Assembly: GCA_038748775.1 (NCBI GenBank) | Contig: JBCDIT010000018.1 | Location: 5,383-69,382, forward strand | Reading direction: 5' to 3' | DNA length: 64,000 bases | DNA from: DAIQNV01 sp038748775 | Lineage (GTDB): Bacteria > Planctomycetota > Phycisphaerae > Phycisphaerales > UBA1924 | Program-made: the position numbers and the translations under genes | Part shown: positions 1-9,147 of the stretch, in pieces | Layout of the letters: each line of letters starts with the position of its first letter | Numbering within the stretch: the first letter of the stretch is position 1 | The notes under the pieces: model-generated | Databases searched by the model: none | The model's input: only the letters and a program-made list of their open reading frames with translations | Told to the model about the DNA's origin: nothing

Positions 1-875
1 TTGTCGTACCCGAGGGAGAGTTGTGCGAAGGGCGTGTTCCCTTCCGCCGCGGCGATCTCCGCTTCCACCTCGCGCATCGCGGTGGTGGTGACGTCAACAC
101 CTCGCGAATGCGCGACGACATGAACCCTTGAGATCCGATCGTTCATCGCCAGCGCGAGAAGCAGTGTTTTCAGCGACTGCACCGCGAACTCGCCCGACTC
201 TCGGTCGTGGTTGTACGCGATCGGTTTGAACGCATCGAAACCCGCCGGCCACGTGAACAAGATCGGCACACCCCGACGCCCGATCGCGTGCCACGTCTTC
301 GCCAAACGCAGCGAAGCCCCTTCGAACGTGTTGTTGAAACCATGCACGAAGACGATCGCCGCGTTGTCGTCGCCCTCGATCAGCCAGGGCTCCATGCACC
401 GGTCGAAGGCCTCCAGATTGGACAGAAACGCCGCGACCGAAGAGTCGGGGTACACCACCTGCCCGTCCTGGATCTCGAGCTGGCTCAGCGTCGACCAGAT
501 CGTTCCGCACTGATCGATATCGTCGACCTTGAGCCGGACATCCTCATGAGACCCGGGCGTGGTCGAGAGATCCACAAACTCCTCCCACCCCATCTCCTTG
601 TCTTCCGGGGCGATCGTGACGACCCCGTAGGTCACAATGTCGCCCCGCATCGCCCCGTACACCGGCTCGTCGGCCTCGGGCTCGCGCTCGTCGACACGAT
701 CGGTGAAGTACATAATCGGAATCTCAGGCGTCCGCAGTTGGTCAGGCAGCGACTCATAAAGCTGCCGCCCCTCGTCCCCGAGCATCACGTAGGGCGTCGG
801 AGCCAAGACCGGCGCCGTGTCGCAGGCCGACAAGAACGCGAGGAACAGAGGAAGAACGAGGGCAGGTATTCGCAT
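1..875 (-). CDS. DUF900-type alpha/beta hydrolase lipoprotein, partial
   Basis: The gene runs off the left edge, so only the first 291 residues are present. It begins with a lipoprotein signal (hydrophobic run ending L-S-A-C at Cys18), so the product is probably an envelope lipoprotein. The motif FVHGFNN at residues 186-192 and the nucleophile elbow AHSRG (Ser257) are those of the DUF900 alpha/beta hydrolases. The substrate is unknown. The ATG at 875 is supported by the lipoprotein signal directly after it and by a TACTCT hexamer 6 bases upstream. It is divergent from rmuC, 41 bp away. The family call is good; the function is only a hydrolase class. Confidence 0.85.
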   Translation of the reverse strand, partial: MRIPALVLPLFLAFLSACDTAPVLAPTPYVMLGDEGRQLYESLPDQLRTPEIPIMYFTDRVDEREPEADEPVYGAMRGDIVTYGVVTIAPEDKEMGWEEFVDLSTTPGSHEDVRLKVDDIDQCGTIWSTLSQLEIQDGQVVYPDSSVAAFLSNLEAFDRCMEPWLIEGDDNAAIVFVHGFNNTFEGASLRLAKTWHAIGRRGVPILFTWPAGFDAFKPIAYNHDRESGEFAVQSLKTLLLALAMNDRISRVHVVAHSRGVDVTTTAMREVEAEIAAAEGNTPFAQLSLGYD

Positions 876-881
876 GACCGC

Positions 882-887
882 AGAGTA
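882..887 (-). promoter_or_regulatory. Putative -10 hexamer of the DUF900 gene (leaderless)
   Basis: TACTCT on the minus strand lies 6 bases before the ATG at 875. Transcription would then begin at or next to the start codon. No convincing -35 is seen. Confidence 0.45.
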
Positions 888-904
888 CCCGCTTCGCAAA
901 GCGA

Positions 905-910
905 TACAGT
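905..910 (+). promoter_or_regulatory. Putative -10 hexamer of rmuC (leaderless)
   Basis: TACAGT lies 6 bases before the ATG at 917, and there is no ribosome binding site in between. It belongs to the recurrent TA-N3-T plus 5-6 base pattern of this window. Confidence 0.45.
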
Positions 911-916
911 GCTCCC

Positions 917-2245
917 ATGACCGGTGAAACACTGGCGATCGTGATCCTCGGGTTGGCACTGCTCGTGAGCCTCGGGGTTTCTGCTTGGGCACTCACAACC
1001 AAAGCCAAGGCCGCGGCCGAGGCCGACCGACTGGCGTCGGACGCCGAACGCGCCGAATCCGACCACGACCGAGCCCTCGCCCAGCGAGACGGCGAACTCG
1101 AGCGTCTCCGCTCGCTCGAAGCCGATCTCCGACGCGATCTCGACCTAGCCCGAGAGACGATCGCTCGCTCCGAAGAACGCCTGGCGGCCACCGAATCCAA
1201 GCTTTCCGAACAGGCCCCCCTCGAATCACGCTTCGCCGATGCCTTCAAGACCCTGAGCGCCCAGATGCTCAAGGAGAGCAAAGCCGCGTTCCTCGAAGAG
1301 GCCAAGCCGGTCTTCGAGTCCGCCCACGGCAAGCAAACCGAGGCCCTCGCGCCCATCGCCAAGACGCTCGACGCGACACGCGAACGCCTCACCAAGCTCG
1401 ACGAACGCGTCGCGGCCTCCTCCGCCGCCGGAGACGCCCTGCGCGAAGAGACCGCCAGGCTCACGCGCGCCCTCAGCCGCCCGGAAGTCAGAGGCCAGTA
1501 CGGAGAACTCCAGCTCCGCCGCGTCGCCGAACTCGCCGGCATGGTCAGCTACTGCGACTTCGCAGAACAAGAAAGCGTCCGCGACACCGACGGCGCCCTG
1601 CTCCGCCCCGACATGGTCGTCAAGCTCCCCAACGAACGCGTCCTCGCGATCGACGCGAAGTGCAACACCTACGCGTACCTCGAGGCCGTGAACGCCAAGG
1701 ACGACGCCGAACGCGAGAAGCACCTCGAACGCTTCGCCCGCCACGTCACCGAGCAAGCCAAGAAACTGGGCGAGAAGCAGTACTGGGCCCAGTGGGAGGG
1801 CAGCCCCGAGTTCGTCGTCATGTTCGTCCCGGGCGACCACTTCGTCGACGCGGCCCTCAGCCGCCGGCCCGAGCTCATCGAGACCGCGGCCGCGAGCAAC
1901 GTCGTGCTCGCCAGCCCCAGCACGCTGATCGGCCTGCTCCGCGCCGTCGCCGTCGGCTGGCGCGAAGCCAGGCTCGCCGACGAGGCCCGCGAGCTGTTCG
2001 AGTTGGGCCGCGAACTGCACGAACGAGCGGCGGTGGTCTTCGGGCACGCGTCGAGCCTGGGCAAAGCCATCCAAGCCAGCGTCGAGCGATACAACAAGCT
2101 CGTCGGCTCGATCGATACCCGCCTCGTGCCCACGCTCACCCGATTCGAAGAGGCGGGCGCTAAGAGCGGCAAGGCGCTGGCGGAAGTCCCGATCGTCGAG
2201 ACTCCCGTCCGAACGCTCGAAGCCGGTACGCCGCTCTTCGAATGA
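917..2245 (+). CDS. rmuC: DNA recombination protein RmuC
   Basis: This 442-residue protein has the RmuC layout: an N-terminal membrane helix (residues about 5-27), a long charged coiled coil (about 28-150) and a C-terminal nuclease-like RmuC domain (about 160-430). The domain includes the stretches GQYGELQLRR and AIDAKCNTYAYLEA, and a later FVPGDHFVDAAL. RmuC proteins limit DNA inversions and rearrangements; the exact biochemistry is not settled. Length fits the family. The start is the first ATG after a TACAGT hexamer. It is monocistronic and divergent from the DUF900 gene. Confidence 0.93.
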   Translation: MTGETLAIVILGLALLVSLGVSAWALTTKAKAAAEADRLASDAERAESDHDRALAQRDGELERLRSLEADLRRDLDLARETIARSEERLAATESKLSEQAPLESRFADAFKTLSAQMLKESKAAFLEEAKPVFESAHGKQTEALAPIAKTLDATRERLTKLDERVAASSAAGDALREETARLTRALSRPEVRGQYGELQLRRVAELAGMVSYCDFAEQESVRDTDGALLRPDMVVKLPNERVLAIDAKCNTYAYLEAVNAKDDAEREKHLERFARHVTEQAKKLGEKQYWAQWEGSPEFVVMFVPGDHFVDAALSRRPELIETAAASNVVLASPSTLIGLLRAVAVGWREARLADEARELFELGRELHERAAVVFGHASSLGKAIQASVERYNKLVGSIDTRLVPTLTRFEEAGAKSGKALAEVPIVETPVRTLEAGTPLFE

Positions 2246-2340
2246 GCCGTGATACCCGACCCCTGAAATCGCTTGAAACACAGGGCCACTTCCGCTCTCA
2301 TGGCGGGAACCCGTATCGAACGCGGTGAAGGGGAGATCAC

Positions 2341-3747
2341 GTGAGTGTGAAAATGGGTTGTCTCGCCGTGGCGGTGCTCGCGCTGCTCACCGTCCCGACG
2401 TTCGGCCAAGTGTCGACGTCGTTCACGTACCAAGGCTCACTCAACGGCGCCGCAGGCCCCGTCGACGACGCGCTCCCGATGACCTTCCGCCTCTTCGACG
2501 AGCCCGCCAGCGGGAACCAGCTCGGCCCAGCCGTGACGTTCCCCTCGGTCGAGGTTGAAAGCGGCGCGTTCTCCATTGCGCTCGACTTCGGCGTGCAAGC
2601 CACCGGGACCACCTCGACCTGGCTTGAGGTCGAGGTCGACGGGTTCACCCTCACGCCCAGGCAGGCGATCACCGCCTCGCCATACAGCCTTCAGACCCGG
2701 GGCATCTACGTCGACGAGCAGGGCGACGTCGGCATCGGGACCGTTGCCCCGCAGGCATCGCTCGATATCGACGGCGCCGACACACGCGTGAAGCTCCGCT
2801 CGACGCTCACACCCGCCACGCTCTCGTTCCGGGGCCCCACCGTCGGCGGGTTCGGGGGCACCTACTCGACGCTCTCGTTCGAAGACGGCGGCGGCGCCGA
2901 ACGCTTCGATCTCTCGCACATCAACGTCTTCGGTCAAGACTACCTCTCGCTCCGCCCCATCGATGACGCGACCGGCATCGTGCAGCTCCGCGCAGACGGC
3001 AAAGCCGGCGTGGGCGACCTACCCTCCATCGCCCGCCTCCACGTCACCGACCGCGACATCGGCGCCTTCAACGATGGCATGCTCAACGAAACCCTCGCGC
3101 TCGAAGACAACGACGCCGTCCTTGGCATCTACAGCTCCAACACCGGCAGCTTCGGATCGGGCATCGCGCTGGGTGAGTCGGTCAACGGCACCGTCAACAA
3201 CAAGTGGGGCATCGTCCGCACCACGACCAACACCGACCCCGAGCTCCGCGTCACCTACGGATCGAACACCAACTACGCGCAAAACCCCACGTCGCTCGCG
3301 TTCGTCCCGGGCGGGATCAAGTTCCCCGACGGCTCGGTCCAGGGCAGAGCCGCGATCGGAGACACCGATGACACCTCGACCAACGAGGTGTTCGGGGTCG
3401 GCACAACCCGGTACTCCGAGGGCATCGAAGTCACCGTGACCTCGTTCGCGCAACGCATAATGGTTGTGGGGTTCTTCTACCTCCAGATCCTCAACGACAA
3501 CGGGGTCACCTACCAACTTATGTACCGCGAGGTCGGAAGCAACGGGCCCTGGCAAGGCGCCGCCGTGAGCCGGCAGATCGGCACACGCGACTGGTCGTCG
3601 GCCGAGCGTCGCATCATCGGTCAGACCGGCATCGTGAGCTCGCTCTCACCGGGGACGTACGAATTCGCGTTCCGGATCTCCGGATTCGTCGGCGACGACA
3701 CCCCGACCAATTTCCTGGGCGTCGACATGTCCGCGGTCGCTTTCTGA
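2341..3747 (+). CDS. Exported protein with tail-fibre-like repeats
   Basis: A GTG start follows GGGGAG at a good distance. The 468-residue product begins with a Sec signal peptide (hydrophobic run ending T-F-G-Q at about residue 22). An early F-T-Y-Q-G-S-L segment and phrases such as DVGIGTVAPQASLDIDG and GGIKFPDGSVQGRA resemble modules found in planctomycete and bacteroidete exported proteins and in phage tail fibres. No enzymatic motif is seen. Unlike many exported proteins further along the window, it has no Gly-Cys-Pro dockerin tail. A surface or appendage role is inferred only from the repeats. Confidence 0.8.
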   Translation: MSVKMGCLAVAVLALLTVPTFGQVSTSFTYQGSLNGAAGPVDDALPMTFRLFDEPASGNQLGPAVTFPSVEVESGAFSIALDFGVQATGTTSTWLEVEVDGFTLTPRQAITASPYSLQTRGIYVDEQGDVGIGTVAPQASLDIDGADTRVKLRSTLTPATLSFRGPTVGGFGGTYSTLSFEDGGGAERFDLSHINVFGQDYLSLRPIDDATGIVQLRADGKAGVGDLPSIARLHVTDRDIGAFNDGMLNETLALEDNDAVLGIYSSNTGSFGSGIALGESVNGTVNNKWGIVRTTTNTDPELRVTYGSNTNYAQNPTSLAFVPGGIKFPDGSVQGRAAIGDTDDTSTNEVFGVGTTRYSEGIEVTVTSFAQRIMVVGFFYLQILNDNGVTYQLMYREVGSNGPWQGAAVSRQIGTRDWSSAERRIIGQTGIVSSLSPGTYEFAFRISGFVGDDTPTNFLGVDMSAVAF

Positions 3748-3794
3748 CCAGCGTCGGTACGCGGCGTCCGCAAGCCCCGCCGACACTGGGCCAA

Positions 3795-3800
3795 TACACT
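3795..3800 (+). promoter_or_regulatory. Putative -10 hexamer of gdhA (leaderless)
   Basis: TACACT sits 5 bases before the ATG at 3806. The five intervening bases hold no room for a leader. Confidence 0.45.
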
Positions 3801-3805
3801 CAGGT

Positions 3806-5173
3806 ATGAGCACCGCACCCGAAGCCCCAGTCGACCTCACCCCCGCCCTCATCCAACTCATCGACGACCTGGGGCGAGGCCCGCTCTTTAAAGAGGCCGC
3901 GACGGAGGTCGCCCACGCCATCGGCCCGATGCTCAGCGACGACGACCCGCGCCGCCAGGGCTGGCGCCGGGCCCGCGTGTTCGAGCGGCTCCTCGAGCCC
4001 GACCGCACGATCCGCTTCCGCGTCGAGTGGGTCGACGACCAGGGCAAGCCTCAGTTCAACCGGGGCTACCGCATCGAGCACACCAACATCCTCGGCCCCT
4101 ACAAGGGCGGGCTCCGCTTCCGGCACACCGTCACCGAAGACGTCCTGGGCTTCCTCGCCTACGAGCAGTGCTTCAAGAACGCCCTGACCGGCCTGCCCCT
4201 GGGCGGGGGCAAGGGCGGGTCCGACTTCGACCCCAAGGGCAAGAGCGAGGGCGAGGTCATGCGGTTCTGCCAGAGCTTCATGACCGAACTGGCCAAGTAC
4301 ATCGGACCCGACGAGGACGTCCCCGCCGGCGACATCGGCGTCGGCGGACGCGAAGTCGGCTACATGTACGGGCGCTGGCTCCGCCTCACCAAGAAGCCCG
4401 TCGGCGTACTCACCGGCAAGCCAATCCCGCTTGGAGGCCTCGCTGGTCGCACCGAGGCGACGGGGTACGGGTGCGTCGCGTTCGCCAAGGCGATGCTCGA
4501 AGAAGACGGGCACTCGATGGACGGCGCCAAGGTCGCGATCAGCGGGAGCGGGAACGTCGCCCTCTACGCCGCCGAGCGCACGATGCACCGAGGCGGCCGC
4601 GTCATGAGCCTGAGCGACTCCAAGGGCTCGGTCTTCTGCAAGGAGGGGTTTACCAAGCAGCAACTCCAAGAGCTGATGGACCTCAAGCTCAAGACCCGAG
4701 ACCGGCTCAGCGCCTACTCGGGCGAAGGCGTCGAGTACGCAGAAGGCAAGAAGCCCTGGGCGATGGGGGCCTACGAGGTCGCCCTGCCCTGCGCCACGCA
4801 GAACGAAGTCGACGAAACCGACGCCGCGGCGATCGCCGATGCCGGCGCCAAGGCGGTGGCCGAGGGCGCCAACATGCCCTGCACCGCAGAGGCCAAGGCG
4901 TTGCTCGCGAAGCGCAGCGTCCCCCTGGGCCCGGGCAAGGCCGCCAACGCCGGCGGTGTCGGCATGTCGGGCTTCGAGATGGCCCAGAACTCGGGCCGCG
5001 TGCCCTGGAGCAAGGAACGCGCCATCAACGAACTCGAAACGATGATGGCCACCATCCACCAGCGGTGCGTCGCCTACGGCCAGACCGACAAGGGCGTCGA
5101 CTACGAACTCGGCGCCAACCGGGCGGGGTTCGCAAAGCTCGCCGACGCGATGGTGGCGGCGGGCGTGGGGTAA
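3806..5173 (+). CDS. gdhA: Glutamate dehydrogenase, NADP-specific type
   Basis: The enzyme interconverts 2-oxoglutarate plus ammonia and glutamate, linking carbon and nitrogen metabolism in the cytoplasm. The 455-residue length fits the hexameric class. The dimerisation/substrate domain carries KGGLRFRHTV (from Lys100) and PLGGGKGGSDFDPKG, with the expected substrate lysine at 136, then the DVPAGDIGVGGREVGYMYG stretch. A Rossmann fold follows with the ISGSGNVALYAAE nucleotide loop. NADP preference is inferred from overall similarity and not from a decisive residue. It is monocistronic, with the next gene convergent. Confidence 0.95.
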   Translation: MSTAPEAPVDLTPALIQLIDDLGRGPLFKEAATEVAHAIGPMLSDDDPRRQGWRRARVFERLLEPDRTIRFRVEWVDDQGKPQFNRGYRIEHTNILGPYKGGLRFRHTVTEDVLGFLAYEQCFKNALTGLPLGGGKGGSDFDPKGKSEGEVMRFCQSFMTELAKYIGPDEDVPAGDIGVGGREVGYMYGRWLRLTKKPVGVLTGKPIPLGGLAGRTEATGYGCVAFAKAMLEEDGHSMDGAKVAISGSGNVALYAAERTMHRGGRVMSLSDSKGSVFCKEGFTKQQLQELMDLKLKTRDRLSAYSGEGVEYAEGKKPWAMGAYEVALPCATQNEVDETDAAAIADAGAKAVAEGANMPCTAEAKALLAKRSVPLGPGKAANAGGVGMSGFEMAQNSGRVPWSKERAINELETMMATIHQRCVAYGQTDKGVDYELGANRAGFAKLADAMVAAGVG

Positions 5174-5315
5174 CCGCCTGGGCCGCGCCGTCGGCGACTC
5201 ATGTCCCGACGTCTCAAGAGCGGACTCAAACACCTTCTCCGTCCCTAGCGCGGTCTCGGCCGGTGGACGCTCGGCGAACCGACGAGACCCGAAGCTCCCC
5301 GCACAAGCGTCCCCG

Positions 5316-5777
5316 TCACGCCGGCGCCACGCCATCCTCGGGCATCTCGAACGCAAGCGTCAGCTTCCGAACGCGCGTCAGCACGTTATACAATAGAATC
5401 AGCGAGATCAGGGGGCCGACGAAGCACGTCGCGAGGCCGACCGTGTTCAGCACCGGGCCGAGCCAGATCAGCCGTTTCGCCCGCCCGACGAGAACCCGGT
5501 CGCCCAGGACCTCTGCGAGGCACCGCACGTGCCACGCCCCGGTCGAGAGCCAAGCGATCCAGAGCCCCCACCCCACGAAACCATGGAGCAGATTGATCAC
5601 ATCGACGACGGTCCACGTGACCGATGCCGGCGGAGTCGACCCCTGGACCGCGATCTGAACGCCCGAGATCACCCAAGAGAGGATGGCGTTCCCGAGCCAG
5701 ACCAGCGTCACGATCCAGTACACCCTCCGAGGCCGATCGTGGTCACCCGGCTCGCCTTGCTCAAGCGGAACGGTCAT
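5316..5777 (-). CDS. Small four-helix membrane protein, paralogue A (C-terminal module)
   Basis: The product is a 153-residue membrane protein of unknown function with about four transmembrane helices. It opens with a G-D-H-D-R-P-R-R segment before the first helix and ends each pair of helices with short basic loops (GRAKRLIWLGPVLNTVG). The same module recurs at 7663-8010 and 8519-9040. It lies 15 bases downstream of the 5793-6077 gene and is probably co-transcribed with it. A GTG at 5786 is an alternative start; the ATG at 5777 was preferred. Confidence 0.75.
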   Translation of the reverse strand: MTVPLEQGEPGDHDRPRRVYWIVTLVWLGNAILSWVISGVQIAVQGSTPPASVTWTVVDVINLLHGFVGWGLWIAWLSTGAWHVRCLAEVLGDRVLVGRAKRLIWLGPVLNTVGLATCFVGPLISLILLYNVLTRVRKLTLAFEMPEDGVAPA

Positions 5778-5792
5778 CCGCTTCACGCCGAG

Positions 5793-6077
5793 CTATTCCA
5801 GCCAGGCAACGACAAGCATGACCGGGAGCATCACCCCGAGCACCGCCAACTCGAGCCACGCAGGCGGCGCGGCCGCGTTCGGATTTATGCCTGGGCCGTG
5901 CGTCATCCCGATCCAGAGCACCAAGATCATCAACGGCACGAGAATGATCGGCAGCAGGATCGCGATCTTTAGGTTCATCGCGCCCCGACCCACCGACTCC
6001 AGCGCCGATGCCGGCCACAACGCCACCGGCGGGTACCGCGTCTCGGGAACAACTACGGCGTCGGTTTGATCATTCAC
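5793..6077 (-). CDS. Small membrane protein, N-terminal partner module
   Basis: The 94-residue product has a short cytoplasmic head containing RYPPVALWPASAL, then two hydrophobic helices. The head matches GRYPHVALWSPEVL in the gene ending at 8472, where this module is joined in one frame to the four-helix module. The two parts are therefore separate genes here and fused there. A GTG start at 6077 is chosen because a TATTCT hexamer sits 6 bases before it. The function is unknown. Confidence 0.65.
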   Translation of the reverse strand: MNDQTDAVVVPETRYPPVALWPASALESVGRGAMNLKIAILLPIILVPLMILVLWIGMTHGPGINPNAAAPPAWLELAVLGVMLPVMLVVAWLE

Positions 6078-6083
6078 CGCAGG

Positions 6084-6089
6084 AGAATA
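6084..6089 (-). promoter_or_regulatory. Putative -10 hexamer for the 6077 start (leaderless)
   Basis: TATTCT on the minus strand lies 6 bases before the GTG at 6077. It decides that start over a GTG 15 bases further upstream. Confidence 0.45.
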
Positions 6090-6167
6090 CACAGAAACAA
6101 GCAGTGCGCCGAATCGATTCTAATGTGACGTTGTCATCTTCCGATTCGAACACCCGCGATCCGGCGA

Positions 6168-7541
6168 TCAGTCGTCCAGGAGAGCCTTCTCTCGCTGCGG
6201 CCCGAAACGGTACCTCACGTTCTCCGACGGCTCTCCGGCCTTCGTGATGTTCCAGATCGCGTCCCGGATCCGCTGCCGCTCCATATTTTCCGCCCCATCG
6301 AGCAGCGCCGCGAGTTCCGGCACCGCCGACACGGCCTCCGGACCGATCCGGCCGAGCGCGTACACCGCCGCCCCCGACGTCCGCGTCTCCGGCGGCAACG
6401 CGTGCTCGACGATGTCATCGACGAGCGGCGCCGCGTATGGCCCCCAACCGATCGCGACACGAAGGCCCTGGCTCCGGAGGCGCTGGCGAGGGGATCGAAT
6501 GAGCGACCGCGTCGTCTCGATGAGATCCGCGACCAATACCCCGAGAAGGTCTTTATCCATGTCCGCGCTATGCCTCGCCAAGAGCTGGTCCATCCAGATC
6601 GCGGTGTGCGCCGGGTCATCCGGTCGCCCGCGAAGCACCGCGAATGCGCGTTCGACTTCGCTCCCCGCGTTCATCAGCAGATAGACGAGCGCGTGCTCAA
6701 GATCGTGGTTGTCCGACGCGCTGGGGAGCGCACGCGCTACCGCGTCGACGACATCAGCGTCCCGACCAAGCAGATCCGGGTACGTTTGCCACACGACGCT
6801 CGCGACGCTCGGGCGGTACCGCTCCGTCGGACGCACATGCACGTGTTTGAGCATCTCATCCAGCATGGCCGGATCCCGCTCCGAGGCATGTTGCCAAGTC
6901 CGGAGCGTGTAAGAGTGAAGCATGAAACTCTCGGGCGGATCGATCTTCGCGTGATACGCTACGCACGCGGCGATGTCGCGAGAGATCTCGAGATACCAGC
7001 CCGCGATGTGACGAAAGTCGCATACCCCCCCGTCCTCGATGCTGGACGAGACAACCGGCCCGAGCCCGGGCCTCGGGAACAGCCCCTCACGGAGCACGTG
7101 CCACGCACGCCCCCTCAAGAACTCCTCGTCAGACATCGCGAGGGCGACAAACCGATCCGCGAGCACCCGCCACTGCTCGGGCGAGAGCGCGGTCAGCTTC
7201 ACCGTCGTGCCGAGCATCGCGTGACACTCCGGCTCCACGTGCTCCGGGTACTCCTCCGCAAACGATCGCGTCATCGCCTCGCACTGACGGCGCGTTTCTT
7301 CGCGGTAACGGGCCTCGAGCCACGCGAGAATCTCCTGCAGCGGGAGGTCCGCGATCGCTTCGTCAGAGATGACAGGCCATTCGGGTAAGCCGCCCGGCAA
7401 CACCGATTCGAACGACGCGAGACGATCTCTGTAGCTCACGCCGTGCTCGGGCCCGCCGAGCACGATGATCCGGGGCGACGAACGCGCCGCGGCGCACATC
7501 AGCCCCACCGCAAGCCCTATCACGATCGTAGCTATCCGCAT
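6168..7541 (-). CDS. Exported protein with C-terminal HEAT-like repeats
   Basis: The 457-residue product starts at an ATG preceded by GGGAGG and has a signal peptide (MRIATIVIGLAVGLMCAAA). The body is helical and rich in charged residues. The last about 100 residues look like HEAT repeats, with YALGRIGPEAVSAVPELAAL typical of such scaffolds. No catalytic motif is seen. The open frame continues upstream into the next gene, but the signal peptide and ribosome site fix the start. It interrupts a cluster of small membrane-protein paralogues on the same strand. HEAT repeats suggest protein binding; nothing more can be claimed. Confidence 0.75.
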   Translation of the reverse strand: MRIATIVIGLAVGLMCAAARSSPRIIVLGGPEHGVSYRDRLASFESVLPGGLPEWPVISDEAIADLPLQEILAWLEARYREETRRQCEAMTRSFAEEYPEHVEPECHAMLGTTVKLTALSPEQWRVLADRFVALAMSDEEFLRGRAWHVLREGLFPRPGLGPVVSSSIEDGGVCDFRHIAGWYLEISRDIAACVAYHAKIDPPESFMLHSYTLRTWQHASERDPAMLDEMLKHVHVRPTERYRPSVASVVWQTYPDLLGRDADVVDAVARALPSASDNHDLEHALVYLLMNAGSEVERAFAVLRGRPDDPAHTAIWMDQLLARHSADMDKDLLGVLVADLIETTRSLIRSPRQRLRSQGLRVAIGWGPYAAPLVDDIVEHALPPETRTSGAAVYALGRIGPEAVSAVPELAALLDGAENMERQRIRDAIWNITKAGEPSENVRYRFGPQREKALLDD

Positions 7542-7662
7542 GGCAGCCTCCCAAGACCCGCTGCAAATGTACCGACCCGGCCCCGATCGAGTTCGCGCCC
7601 GATCGCGACAGGTCACCGGCCGGCGAATCCGGCGCCGGACCACCACTTTGCCGGCCGGAGTG

Positions 7663-8472
7663 TCACCCTTGCGGGGCACCCAAAGCACGCCCGCTCTGCA
7701 GTTCCTCATCCATCGCCTTGACCTGTAATACGAAGTCCTTCCGCAGCGTCGTGAGCAGGTTGTACGCCAGGATGATCGTGATAAGAGGACCGAGCCCACA
7801 GAGCACGATCCCGACGGTGCTCATCACCGGGCCCAGCCAGGTCAAGCGCGTCGCACGCTTCCGCACAGTGAGGTTCTCGAGCGAGGTCGCAAGCAGCGAC
7901 ACGTGCCACCCGAGCACGCTGTACCACACAGCACTGGCCACGATGTTCAGGAGCCCGATCGCCCCCATCGCGTAGTCGAAACCGGTCAACGAGACCGGGG
8001 CCGACGTCGGCTACGGGATACCCACAACGATGAGCTGGGCGATCGAGACCGCCGAGCCGAGCACGCCGATGGCGATGATGACGAGCGAGACGATCCGAAG
8101 AGCCCGTTGCGGCGAGTCGAGGGGCGCTCCCGCGCCGCCAGCAAACCCGGACGTGACCCCCCACACGCCCTTGAGAATCAGCACAACAGCAACGATCTGA
8201 ATCAGACCTCCCCCGACCATGAGCGGACCCATGAACGTCGACACGTGCTGAGGGGCGGCGCTCGCCAGTCCACCGGCGATGGCACCGACAATCAAACCAA
8301 GCATGAGGGGGCCGAGAAGGTAGATCTTCAGAATCAGCGTCCCAGAGCTAATCGCCCGCAACACCTCCGGTGACCACAGAGCGACGTGCGGGTACCGGCC
8401 CCTGTATACAGACCGATCGGTCGGATCAGTGTTATGAACGTCGGCGTCGTTTCCCAGCGGTGCATCAGTCAT
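7663..8472 (-). pseudogene. Two-module membrane protein interrupted by an in-frame TAG
   Basis: The frame is continuous over 270 codons except for one TAG at 8011-8013. Upstream of it (from the ATG at 8472) lie the small N-terminal module and the first helix of the four-helix module, ending Q-L-I-V-V-G-I-P. Downstream, in the same frame, T-S-A-P-V-S-L-T-G-F-D continues the module exactly as in the intact paralogue at 5316-5777 (Q-G-S-T-P-P-A-S-V-T-W at the same place). It could be a nonsense mutation, a readthrough gene, a sequencing error, or two proteins with a TTG restart at 7989. The ATG at 8472 follows a TAGGCT hexamer by 5 bases. Confidence 0.7.
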
Positions 8473-8477
8473 GCCGG

Positions 8478-8483
8478 AGCCTA
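8478..8483 (-). promoter_or_regulatory. Putative -10 hexamer for the 8472 start (leaderless)
   Basis: TAGGCT on the minus strand lies 5 bases before the ATG at 8472 and favours that start over a TTG at 8496. Confidence 0.4.
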
Positions 8484-8518
8484 ACGAACGTGTCAATCCA
8501 TGACGCCAAGCGAGTACA

Positions 8519-9040
8519 TCACGCGGCCGCCGCTCCTCCGACCGGGCCGCCCGAGACCGGGCCCGATTTCGTCGCCTTGAGCACCAGCCAGAGCGTGAGC
8601 ACCAGCACGACCACAGCGACGACTGGGCCGACGCCGCACAGCACCGCGCCCACGCTGTTCAACAGCGGGAAGAGCCACACGCCCGTCGCCGCCCGCCGCT
8701 CGAGCTTGAAGTCCCCGAGCGCCTCGCCGAGCGAGGACAGGTGCCACGCGATGACGCTCCACCACGCGAGCAGCGACAGATACTCGAAACAGCCCACCCC
8801 AAGGGACACAACCTCCAGGGGTGACCAGCCGATCGCCGCGTCCGGTTCCGGGAAGCCGTTGACCGCGATTTGGACCACGCTCGCTGCGATGTATAAGACG
8901 ACACCCACGACGTACACGCCGGCCAGCACCCGCGCCGCGCGTCGAGGCAGGTCGTGATCGCCTTGCGGCCGGTCATCAAGCGGCTCGGTTCCAAACCCTG
9001 GGCCGTGCCGTGTCCGACCTCCATGGCCGCGAGCATACAA
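8519..9040 (-). CDS. Small four-helix membrane protein, paralogue C
   Basis: This is the third copy of the four-helix module. P-Q-G-D-H-D-L-P-R-R precedes the first helix, as in the 5316-5777 paralogue, and WLFPLLNSVGAVLCGVGP matches its WLGPVLNTVG loop. It ends in a short Gly/Ala tail. The start is unresolved. There is no in-frame ATG close to the conserved region; the TTG at 9040 is used here and gives 173 residues, and the open frame allows a TTG at 9121. The function is unknown. It lies 46 bp upstream of the split paralogue on the same strand. Confidence 0.65.
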   Translation of the reverse strand: MYARGHGGRTRHGPGFGTEPLDDRPQGDHDLPRRAARVLAGVYVVGVVLYIAASVVQIAVNGFPEPDAAIGWSPLEVVSLGVGCFEYLSLLAWWSVIAWHLSSLGEALGDFKLERRAATGVWLFPLLNSVGAVLCGVGPVVAVVVLVLTLWLVLKATKSGPVSGGPVGGAAAA

Positions 9041-9147
9041 AGCCCGTCCAGAGCGAACGCGACGCCGTGAGTTGCCGCAGGACCTGAGCGAGGTCAGCAA
9101 TCCCCAGTGAGCCGTGCTCAACGGGGGCCGCCGGTCGGCACTCAGGC

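Noticed and set aside
3800..5356. Open frame antisense to gdhA
   Set aside because: It lies wholly opposite a well-supported gene and has the biased composition of an antisense shadow.
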